NCBI GenBank assembly: GCA_031371195.1
Contig: JANMJD010000067.1
Coordinates: 1 to 7,899 of the forward strand
Source of the DNA: JANMJD01 sp031371195
GTDB lineage: Bacteria; Actinomycetota; Acidimicrobiia; Acidimicrobiales; Ilumatobacteraceae
DNA: 7,899 bases
Direction of reading: 5' to 3'
Shown: positions 1 to 7,500 of the stretch, piece after piece
Numbering within the stretch: position 1 is the first letter of the stretch
Layout of the letters: the number at the start of each line of letters is the position of its first letter
The notes under the pieces: generated by a model
Database searches by the model: none
Told to the model about the DNA's origin: nothing
Seen by the model: only the letters and a program-made list of their open reading frames with translations
Made by a program: the position numbers and the translations under genes

Positions 1-737
1 CCGTCCATGCCGCCGAGATCGACGAACGCGCCGAACGAGACGACCGAGGACACGACGCCCTTGCGCACTTCGCCCGACTTGAGGTTGTTGAGGAACTCGT
101 CGCGGGCCTCCTTCTGGGTCTCTTCCAGGTAGGAGCGGCGGGAAAGCACCACGTTGTTGCGGTTGCGGTCGAGTTCGATGATCTTGGCCTGCAGCGTGCG
201 GCCGACGTACGGCTGCAGATCGCGCACCCGGCGCAGTTCGACGAGCGAGGCGGGAAGGAAGCCGCGCAGGCCGATGTCGATGATGAGGCCGCCCTTGACG
301 ACCTCGATGACCGGACCCTCGACGACGCCGTCGATCTCCTTGATCTTCTCGATCGTGCCCCAGGCGCGCTCGTACTGGGCGCGCTTCTTGGACAGGACGA
401 GACGGCCTTCCTTGTCCTCCTTGGTGAGGACGAGGGCGTCGACGATCTCGCCGAGCTTGATGATGTCGTGGGGGTTGACGTCATTGCGGATCGACAGCTC
501 ACGAGCCGGGATCACGCCTTCGGACTTGTAGCCGATGTCGAGGAGGACCTCGTCACGATCGACTTTCACCACCGTACCGGTGACGATCTGGCCGTCTTCG
601 ACGGACACCATGGTGCCGTCAATGGCGTCGGCGAATGCCATGCCGAGATCATCGGAGGTGATCTGGCGGGGGGTGTAATTACCTTCCTCGTCGAAGGTGC
701 CGAAGGGGCTCGAGGAAATGGTCGCAGTATCGGACAA
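1..737 (-). CDS. rpsA: 30S ribosomal protein S1, N-terminal 245 residues (3' end outside window)
   Basis: S1 binds mRNA on the small ribosomal subunit and helps load it for translation. The visible part has an acidic N-terminal extension (about residues 1-46). A first S1/OB-fold domain follows at about 48-117 (GTVVKVDRDEVLLDIGYKSE, then VIPARELS and GRLVLSKKRAQYERAW), a second at about 133-200 (GLIIDIGLRGFLPASLVELR, then ELDRNRNNVVLSRR), and the start of a third (VVSSVVSFGAFVDLGGMDG). These blocks are those of actinobacterial S1, which usually has about 450-480 residues, so roughly half is present. Start choice: the frame is open upstream of 737 but has no ATG or GTG there. TTG at 737 gives a normal-length N-terminal extension (MSDTATISSSPFGTFDEEG). 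The next ATG, at 641, would remove 32 residues. No good Shine-Dalgarno sequence precedes either. The family call is nearly certain; the exact start is moderately sure. Confidence 0.96.
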   Translation of the reverse strand, partial: MSDTATISSSPFGTFDEEGNYTPRQITSDDLGMAFADAIDGTMVSVEDGQIVTGTVVKVDRDEVLLDIGYKSEGVIPARELSIRNDVNPHDIIKLGEIVDALVLTKEDKEGRLVLSKKRAQYERAWGTIEKIKEIDGVVEGPVIEVVKGGLIIDIGLRGFLPASLVELRRVRDLQPYVGRTLQAKIIELDRNRNNVVLSRRSYLEETQKEARDEFLNNLKSGEVRKGVVSSVVSFGAFVDLGGMD

Positions 738-841
738 GGGACGGACTCGCTTCAGAAAAACATAGAGAGGTGGATGGAACCTGGCGAGGTTACCACCGTC
801 GGCCCGAATGCCGACCCTGAGGCGACCACACCGCGAACAAA
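738..841 (-). promoter_or_regulatory. rpsA upstream leader with two small hairpins and a degenerate Shine-Dalgarno
   Basis: This stretch separates the upstream operon's terminator from rpsA and should hold the rpsA promoter and 5' untranslated region. Two inverted repeats are visible. One is at 798-815 (arms GTCGGC/GCCGAC with a six-base loop, perfect). The other is at 776-794 (GGTAACCT pairing with AGGTTCC, one base missing). The only purine run before the TTG is GAAG at 750-753, twelve bases upstream, which is weak. No clear -35/-10 pair could be picked: TAACCT and TATGTT are possible -10 boxes, but neither has a convincing -35. Autoregulation through the leader is known for E. coli rpsA; extending it here is inference. 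Confidence 0.45.
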
Positions 842-878
842 GATGCTGGTCGAGAGGTGAAACCTCTCGACCAGCATC
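842..878 (-). terminator. Rho-independent terminator of the RND operon
   Basis: A perfect 17-bp inverted repeat lies at 842-858 and 862-878 (gatgctggtcgagaggt and its complement) with a three-base loop. Read on the minus strand, the stem is followed directly by TTTGTT, a short U-rich tract. On the plus strand no T run follows, so it acts in the minus direction. It begins 45 bases after the stop codon of the last RND gene and ends about 100 bases before rpsA, so it should isolate rpsA from transcription of the efflux operon. Confidence 0.88.
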
Positions 879-923
879 CATTCCCGCACCGGTGGAACTT
901 GTCGACCGCTGCGCCGCGGAGGG

Positions 924-3900
924 TCACACCGCAGCGGTCAGCGGGGGCTGCGATCGGGGCTCGCCCTTCTTCTTGCCGAACCGCAGGTACAGCGACGGCA
1001 CGACGAACAGGTTGATCACGGTCGACGAGATCAGGCCCCCGAGGATCACGACACCCATCGGATACTCGATCTCCTGCCCGGCGATCTCGCCGGCCAGGAT
1101 CAGGGGCACCAATGCCAGCCCAGTGGTGAGCGCTGTCATCATGATCGGCGAGATCCGCTCCATCGCTCCCCGCATCACCAGTTCGGGACCGAACGGCACG
1201 CCCTCGTTCTCCTCGAGGTGCTGGAAATGGCTGATCATCATGATGCCGTTGCGGGCGACGATGCCGAGCACGGTGAAGAAGCCGACCAGTGAGCCGATCG
1301 AGATCACCCCGCCCCCGATGTAGTTGGCCACCACTCCCCCGACCAGAGCGATCGGCAGTGTCACGTAGGTGAGCACGGCGAGCCGCAGTCGCTTGAGCAC
1401 CGCCAACAGCACGAAGAAGATCCCGATCGCGGTGATGATCGCGTAGCCCGCGAGACGCTGGGAAGCGGCCTGGCGTTCGGCGTACACGCCGATCACCTCG
1501 GCCCGATGCTCCAGCGGGAACTGGATCGTCTTCATCCCCTCCTCGATGTCACGGGCGACCTTGCCAACATCGCGACCGGTCACCTCGGCGCCGACATCGA
1601 GTCGCCGCACGCTGCCCTCGTGTTGGATGAAGTTCGGGGTGGGACGGACCGTCACGGACGCGACGTCGCCGAGGCGCACCGGGGTACCACTCGGCGTGTC
1701 GACCAGCAGATTGGCCACGTCCTCCACACTGTCGCGGGATTCCGGGGTGCTCCACACCTGGACATCGAACGTCTGGCCGTTGCGGAAGATGTCACCGACT
1801 TCCTCGCCGGCCATGATCGTTGCCGCGGCACGCCGGACGTCGCCCGGCTTGATGCCGTACTTCTCGGCTTTGACCAGGTCGACATCGACCTCGATCTGGG
1901 GAACCAGCGTCTGCAGGGCGACGTTGACGGCATCGATCCCGTCGATCTTGCCCATCATCTCCTTGACCTCTTGGGCCTTGTCGCGCAGGACCTGCAGGTC
2001 GGGACCGAGCAGGCGCACCACCACAGGCTCGCTCTCGCCACTGATCACCTCGCTGATGCGTTCGGCAAGATACGTCTCGACGTTGGTGAACATGCCCGGA
2101 TAGCCGGCGACCATCTCCTCGATCTTCCCGCGGGTCTCGTCGTAGTTCGCCTTCGGATCGATCGAGATCCAGTCCTCACCGAAGTCGACGCCGGCGATCT
2201 CCTCGCCGAGCATCGCCTGGCCGATGTGCGAACCGAAGTTCCGCACTCCCGGGATCGTGCGGACCTCCTTGCTGCCGGCGATGACGATGCGCCGCTCCTC
2301 GGGAAGCGACGTGCCCGGCTTGCTGATCCAGTGCATCAGAAAGTCCCGTTCCTTGAACTCGGGAAAGAGGGACTGGCCGAGCCCGGGGATGACGAATACG
2401 CCGGCCAGAGCGAGCCCGGCGACAGCGACATATGCCGGGGCGGGTCGCCTGACGATCGGGCGCAACATCCAGCGGTAGCCCTTCTGCAACCACCCGGTCA
2501 GCGGCGACTCCCGATGGGAGAGGTTGCCTTTGGCGAACAGGATGAGGCTGAGCGCCGGGGTGGAGATCATCGCCACGACGAGCGAGACCAGCACGGCCAA
2601 GGCATAGGTGAACGCCAACGGCTTGAAGAACGAACCGGTCAGGCTGTTGAGGAAGAAGATCGGCAGCAGGGCCATCGCCTCGATCAGTGACGCATAGACG
2701 ACCGCACCGCGGACCTCGAGCGACGACTCCAGGATGATCGAGGCCGTCGATTTGGTACTCCCTTCCTCCTTGGCCAGCCTGAGTCTTCGTACCACGTTCT
2801 CGACGTCGACGATCGCATCGTCGACGATCGCACCCAAGGCGATCACCAGCCCGGCGAGCACCATCGTGTTGATCGTCGCGCCGCGTACATGGAGCACGAA
2901 AATGGTGGCGACCAGCGACAACGGCATCGTGATCGCGCTGATCAGAGCGGCCCGCCAGTCGAGCAGGAAGAAGGCGAGCACCACGACGACCAGCAACGCC
3001 CCGCTGATCAGCGACGACGTCAGGTGATCGATCGCCTCCTCGACGAAGCTCGCCGGGCGGAAGATCGTGGTGTCGATGTTCAGCCCGGGCAGACCCGGTC
3101 GCATCTCATCGATCGCCTTTTCGACCTCCTCGGTCACGTCGAGGGTGTTGCCCCACGGCAATTTCTCGACCACCAGCATCAACCCGGGTCCATCGTTGAT
3201 CACGGCGTCTCCGGCGAGCGCCGGTGCCTCCTGGATGACCTTGGCCACATCACCGATCGTCAGCGTCTTGCCGTCGCGTTCGGCGAGGGGGAGGCCGGCG
3301 AGATCCTCGGGGGTGACGACCGCCAGCTTGTGACGAACGCTGAGGCGTTGATTGGGGGTGTCGATGAACCCACCGGTCCCGATGAAGCCGCCCTCGGAGA
3401 ACTTGAGCAGGCCGGCGTCGAGGGCGTCGGAGGTGACCTCCATCACCCGATCCAGCGTGACACCGCTCGCTCCGAGCTTGTCGCCCTCGACCTCCACCTC
3501 GTATGCCTTGATCCGCTCGCCCCAGATGGCGACATTGGCGACGCCCGGGACACGCAGCAGGCGCGCTCGAATCTTCCAGTACGCCGTCATGGACATGTCT
3601 TCCAGCGAGACGGTGTCGGACGACATGCCGATCTTCATCACCCGGCTTGTCGCCGACAACGGTTGCAACATCACCGGCGGCGCGGCCCAGGTCGGCAGGG
3701 TGTTCTGCACCGTGGCCATCCGCTCCTGGACGAGTTGCCGGGCGTGCATCAGGTCGGTTCCGAGTTTGAACGTCAACTCCAGATACGACAGCTGCGATGC
3801 CGACTTCGAGCGAACGAAGTCCAGGCCGTCGATCCCGGTGAACGCCTGCTCCATCGGGATCGTGACCAGCCCTTCCACCTCCGCCGCGGTCAACCCGAGG

Positions 3901-4058
3901 CAGGCGGTCTGGATCTGCACCCGCGGCGGGGCGAACTCGGGGAACACGTCGATCGGCATGGTGCGCAGCGCGCCGACTCCGAACACCATCAGGGCGACGG
4001 CCGCGGCCACGACCAGGAACCGGAACCTCAGGCTGCTGCGGATGATCCAACGCATCAT
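924..4058 (-). CDS. RND efflux permease, CusA/CzcA-like heavy-metal-efflux branch (RND-1)
   Basis: This is a proton-driven inner-membrane export pump of the RND superfamily (ACR_tran family). At 1044 residues it is full length. Layout: TM1 at about 12-31, first extracytoplasmic porter half at about 33-340, TM2-TM6 at about 345-508, TM7 at about 541-560, second porter half at about 561-865, TM8-TM12 at about 868-1022, and a short basic tail. Family marks include DVFPEFAPP (37-45), VPGVANVAIWGER (170-182), DTPNQRL (233-239) and GDVRRAAAT (739-747). TM4 carries GAIVDDAIVDVEN (409-421), so D413 and E420 match the Asp and Glu seven residues apart that serve the proton relay in CusA/CzcA. TM10 has R936 in ARNG and TM11 has T975. 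The start at 4058 is supported by AGAAAGGA eight bases upstream; a second ATG follows directly. It lies 33 bases after the lipoprotein gene and is last in the operon. The substrate (metal, drug or other) is not readable. Confidence 0.93.
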   Translation of the reverse strand: MMRWIIRSSLRFRFLVVAAAVALMVFGVGALRTMPIDVFPEFAPPRVQIQTACLGLTAAEVEGLVTIPMEQAFTGIDGLDFVRSKSASQLSYLELTFKLGTDLMHARQLVQERMATVQNTLPTWAAPPVMLQPLSATSRVMKIGMSSDTVSLEDMSMTAYWKIRARLLRVPGVANVAIWGERIKAYEVEVEGDKLGASGVTLDRVMEVTSDALDAGLLKFSEGGFIGTGGFIDTPNQRLSVRHKLAVVTPEDLAGLPLAERDGKTLTIGDVAKVIQEAPALAGDAVINDGPGLMLVVEKLPWGNTLDVTEEVEKAIDEMRPGLPGLNIDTTIFRPASFVEEAIDHLTSSLISGALLVVVVLAFFLLDWRAALISAITMPLSLVATIFVLHVRGATINTMVLAGLVIALGAIVDDAIVDVENVVRRLRLAKEEGSTKSTASIILESSLEVRGAVVYASLIEAMALLPIFFLNSLTGSFFKPLAFTYALAVLVSLVVAMISTPALSLILFAKGNLSHRESPLTGWLQKGYRWMLRPIVRRPAPAYVAVAGLALAGVFVIPGLGQSLFPEFKERDFLMHWISKPGTSLPEERRIVIAGSKEVRTIPGVRNFGSHIGQAMLGEEIAGVDFGEDWISIDPKANYDETRGKIEEMVAGYPGMFTNVETYLAERISEVISGESEPVVVRLLGPDLQVLRDKAQEVKEMMGKIDGIDAVNVALQTLVPQIEVDVDLVKAEKYGIKPGDVRRAAATIMAGEEVGDIFRNGQTFDVQVWSTPESRDSVEDVANLLVDTPSGTPVRLGDVASVTVRPTPNFIQHEGSVRRLDVGAEVTGRDVGKVARDIEEGMKTIQFPLEHRAEVIGVYAERQAASQRLAGYAIITAIGIFFVLLAVLKRLRLAVLTYVTLPIALVGGVVANYIGGGVISIGSLVGFFTVLGIVARNGIMMISHFQHLEENEGVPFGPELVMRGAMERISPIMMTALTTGLALVPLILAGEIAGQEIEYPMGVVILGGLISSTVINLFVVPSLYLRFGKKKGEPRSQPPLTAAV
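2802..2831 (-). repeat. Two-copy 15-bp tandem repeat inside the TM4 motif of RND-1
   Basis: On the coding strand, GCGATCGTCGACG occurs twice with a 15-base period (plus-strand 2817-2831 and 2802-2816); only the last two bases of each unit differ. It encodes AIVDD followed by AIVDV, residues 410-419, in the middle of the proton-relay helix. The repeat keeps the reading frame and is inside a normal family motif, so it may be ancestral to this clade and not a recent slippage event. Confidence 0.8.
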
Positions 4059-4067
4059 GGCGTGGGT

Positions 4068-4075
4068 CCTTTCTG
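4068..4075 (-). promoter_or_regulatory. Ribosome binding site of RND-1
   Basis: AGAAAGGA on the coding strand ends nine bases before the ATG at 4058. It supports the first of two adjacent ATG codons as the start, and shows that the third operon gene is translated from its own site. Confidence 0.75.
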
Positions 4076-4091
4076 TTCGCGGTCGATCGGT

Positions 4092-4547
4092 CTATTCGTC
4101 GTCACCGACGCCGAGTTCGGCGCCGTACAACTGGGTCGCCCCGACCGTCACGACCTTCGTGCCGACCTGGGGTCCGTCGGTCAGAAAGGCCGTGACACCA
4201 TCGATGTGATCGACGGTGATCGCCTCTCGGACGAAGCTCAGCCCGGCAGGGTTGACGAACGCCCATGTCTTGCCGGACGGGTCGTACAGCACAGCCCCGT
4301 AGGGGATCTCGGAGCCATCGGCACCTTGGGTGACTTGAGCGGTCTGCAGGTCGATCCGCTTGGCGGCCTCGTCGGTGAGGGTCACCTTGGGGATGTCGGA
4401 TCCGGCGACCGCCTCGACGGTGGCGGCTCCGCTCGGAGCCGCTTCACCGGCCGAGTCCTTGCCGCATGCCGCCAGCAGACCGATGGCCGCCACCGAGGCG
4501 ATCCACCGAGCGGCGATCCCCCGAGCAGAGTGTGTCGTGCGAGTCAT
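4092..4547 (-). CDS. Short lipoprotein resembling a truncated RND periplasmic adaptor (mini membrane-fusion protein)
   Basis: This is a 151-residue predicted lipoprotein. The signal peptide (R8-R14 positive region, then a hydrophobic stretch at about 15-26) ends in the lipobox LAAC, with lipidated C28. A low-complexity Ala/Gly/Ser linker covers about 29-50. Residues 54-72 (KVTLTDEAAKRIDLQTAQV) look like the opening strand of CusB-type adaptors. Residues 81-146 look like the C-terminal membrane-proximal domain of the same proteins: IPYGAVLYDPSGKTWAF, LSFVREAITV, then GTKVVTVGATQLYGAELG. Only about eight residues join the two pieces, where a full adaptor of about 350-400 residues carries its lipoyl, beta-barrel and helical-hairpin domains. 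The start at 4547 is chosen because GAGAGGA lies just upstream; a TTG at 4571 would add eight residues before the signal peptide and lies upstream of that site. It sits between the two RND genes (gaps 39 and 33 bases), which supports a role as partner of the permeases. The adaptor relationship is from pattern recognition, without a search. Confidence 0.82.
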   Translation of the reverse strand: MTRTTHSARGIAARWIASVAAIGLLAACGKDSAGEAAPSGAATVEAVAGSDIPKVTLTDEAAKRIDLQTAQVTQGADGSEIPYGAVLYDPSGKTWAFVNPAGLSFVREAITVDHIDGVTAFLTDGPQVGTKVVTVGATQLYGAELGVGDDE

Positions 4548-4556
4548 TTCGTAATT

Positions 4557-4563
4557 TCCTCTC
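4557..4563 (-). promoter_or_regulatory. Ribosome binding site deciding the lipoprotein start
   Basis: GAGAGGA on the coding strand ends nine bases before the ATG at 4547. It lies inside the extra codons of the longer TTG-start alternative at 4571, and so favours the shorter protein with a signal peptide of normal length. Confidence 0.75.
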
Positions 4564-4586
4564 GTGTTCAAGTGCTTCTCGGTGGA

Positions 4587-7500
4587 TCAGTCGCCGGCCG
4601 AGGCGCCGGATGCCAGTGCCGCTTCGGCGGCGTCGAACTCGTCGGCCAGGCTCATCCCGGTCGGCTCCTGGCGGGGGCCGAATCGCAGGTACATCGCCGG
4701 CAGGACGAACAGTCCGACGACGAGTGCGGCCAGCAGGCCACCGACCATCACCACCGCCATCTGGTGGAGCAACTCCTGTCCGGGGATCGATCCGGTGATC
4801 ATCGTCGGGAGCAGCACGGCCGTGACCGCAAGCAGGCTGATGAGCATCGGAGCCAGCCGCTCCCGGGCGCCCTCGACGACCAGATCGTGCCCCAGAGGCA
4901 TTGCCTGGTCGGAACGCAGCTCTCGATACCGACCGATGAGCGCCAGCGCATTTCTGACCGTCAGGGCGACAACGCCCATCAGACCGCCGACGGTGGCCAG
5001 GGTCATCGTGCTGCCGTCGATGCGGGCCGCCACGACACCGCCGGCGAGAGCCATCGGGATCGTGGCGAAGGCGATCGTCGCCAGTCGCCAGCTGGCGAAT
5101 GCCGCCTGCAGGAGCAGGTACATGCCGATCGCCGCCGCGATGATCAGGCCGAGCAGCCGTCGCTGCGAACCCTGCTGGTGGCCGTAGCCGTCGAGGATCT
5201 CCGCGTGGTACTCGGCCGGGAACGACACCTTCGCCAAGCCCTGGCGTACCTGCTTGGCCACCTCGTCCACGTCACCGGTGACGTCGGCCGCCACATCGAC
5301 GAAGCGGGAGATGTCCTGATGCTCGATGCTCGGCGATGTCGAGCGGACTCGAACCGTGGCGACGTCACCGATGCGGATGTGGTCACCGGCCGGGGTGTCG
5401 ATCAGCAGGTTCTCGACACTGCTGAGGCTGGAGCGGGACTCTGGCGTGCTCCACACCACGACATCGAACACCTTCTGCTTTTCGAAGAGACTGCCGACAC
5501 GCAGCCCCGACAGCAGCGTGGCCGCGGCCCGCCGGACGTCGCCGGGCTTCAGGCCGACCACTCGGGCCTTGTCGAGGTCGACCTCGACCTCCAAGGTCGG
5601 CTCGCTCGCCGGGGCCGCCACGTGGGCGGAGCGCACACCGCCGATCCCGGAGACCATGTCCTTGATCTCGCCGGCTGTCTGCTGCAGGGTGGCGAGATCT
5701 CCTCCGAAGATCCGCACCGTGACCTCGCTGTCGGTCCGGCCGAGCACCGAAGCGACCTTGTCGGCCGAGAACGTCGAGACCGAACTACGCACGCCGGGAT
5801 AGCTGCGAGCGACGCGTCGAACGGCAGCCGCCGTGTCGGAATAGTCGGCTGACGGGTCGATCACTACCCACATGTCGGCCGAATCGCTGCCGACCGGGCG
5901 ATCACCCAGGATCGCCTGGCCGACCTGGGCGGTCACCGTGCGGACGCCGGGAACCGTGCGCAGTTCGGCGCTGGCTCGGCCCGTGATGCGGTCCATCTCG
6001 GGCAACGATGTGCCGACGGGCGCGTCCCAATGGACCAGCAGGTTGGTGTCCTTCAGCTTCGGGAGCAGCGACTTGTCGAGTCCGGGCACGATCAGGGCAC
6101 CGACGAGGAGCACGACGAGCCCAGCGGCGATCACGGGCAGCGGCGTCCGCAACGCCGGTCCGATCAGGCGGCCATAGGCAGATTCCACGGCGCGCAGCAC
6201 CGGCGATGCCGACGTGGCCCCTCCCCCGCGCAGCAGCAGCACACTCAGCGCCGGAGTCACGGTCACCGCGACGGTCAACGACGCAAGCACCGCGACCAGG
6301 CTGGCTGCGGCCATCGGGGGGAAGAACCTGTCGCCGGACAGTCCGTCCATCAGGAAGACCGGCAGCAGGGCAACGGCGAAGATCACCACCGCCCACACGG
6401 CGACGCGCCCGCTCTCCATTGCCGCACTGGCGGCGAGGTGGGCGGCGCTGCGACTCTGTTCCGCACCCGTGTCGGCATCAGTCTCGCCGTCTCGGCGTCG
6501 CAGCCTGTTGCCCACGCCCGAGATGCCTTCGTCGACCACCACGCCGAGGGCGACGGCCAGGCCGGCGACAACCACCAGGTTGAAGGTCTGATCGAACAAC
6601 CTGAGCACGAGTGCCGCGACGACGAACGACATCACGATCGAGACGAAGCTGATCACGACCGGCCGCCAGCGGAAATACAGCGCGATGAGGATGACGAGGA
6701 GCAGCAACGCCCCGATGAGCAACGACTTCGTCACATTGTCGACCGCCGTGTCGAGATACGTCTGCGGACGAAAGACCGTGGTGTCGAGATCGAGACCGAC
6801 CAGGGCCGGGCGCAGCTCGTCGAGCGCTTGCTCAACTCCGGCTGTCACCTCCGCGGTGTTCGCGCCGGGCAACTTCTCGACCACGACCGTGTAGCCCGCG
6901 GCACCGGACCCGTCGCCGCCATCGATGATCGCGTCGCCGATCAGCGGTTGATGATCCTCGACGACGGTGGCAACGTCGGCGAGGGTGAGCGGGTCGGCGT
7001 CCTCGATGGCGATGCTGCCCAGGTCGGCGGGGGCGATGATCGGGAGGTTGTGCTGCACACCGAGCCGCTGGTTGGGGGTGTCGACGAAGCCGCCGGCTCC
7101 CGGGGATGACGCCTCGAGGAACGTCAGGGGCGAGACCCACAGCGAGTTACCGGTCGAACTGATGACCTGCTCGAGTGAGACCTTCTTGTCGGCCAATTTC
7201 TGCGGGTCGACCTGCACCTGGATCTGGCGTTCCCGCTGGCCCCAGATGGCGACGTTCGATACCCCGGGCACGGCCAGCAGGTGAGGCCGGATCGTCCACC
7301 GGGCGAGCACTCCGACCTCGATCGGCGTCAACGATTTCGACGACAGCGAGATCATCGACGTCAGGCTGCTCGATGACGACGGTTGCAGCATCTGGGGAGG
7401 TTTCGAGACGTTGGGCAGGCCGGCCGCCTGGCTGATGCGCTCCTGCACCACCTGGCGAGCGCGGTAGAGATCGGTTCCCTCCTCGAAGATCATCTCGATC

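Noticed and set aside
1506..2690. A 394-codon plus-strand open frame opposite RND-1
   Set aside because: Low-complexity His/Asp/Leu/Arg composition and full overlap with a recognisable RND porter domain on the other strand; taken as a shadow.
4092..4547. The lipoprotein as a full adaptor broken by deletion or frameshift (pseudogene)
   Set aside because: It has an intact signal peptide, lipobox, ribosome site and stop, and the two gene gaps are compact with no leftover adaptor fragments in other frames, so a functional short protein is more likely.
2889..5852. A 987-codon open frame on the plus strand, antisense to RND-1, the lipoprotein and RND-2
   Set aside because: Its translation is rich in His, Asp, Gln and Arg with no domain-like pattern, and it crosses three well-supported genes and their gaps. 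Long antisense frames are expected opposite GC-rich coding DNA.
6030..7109. A 359-codon plus-strand open frame opposite RND-2
   Set aside because: Same shadow composition (Asp, Arg, Gln, His runs) opposite conserved permease blocks.
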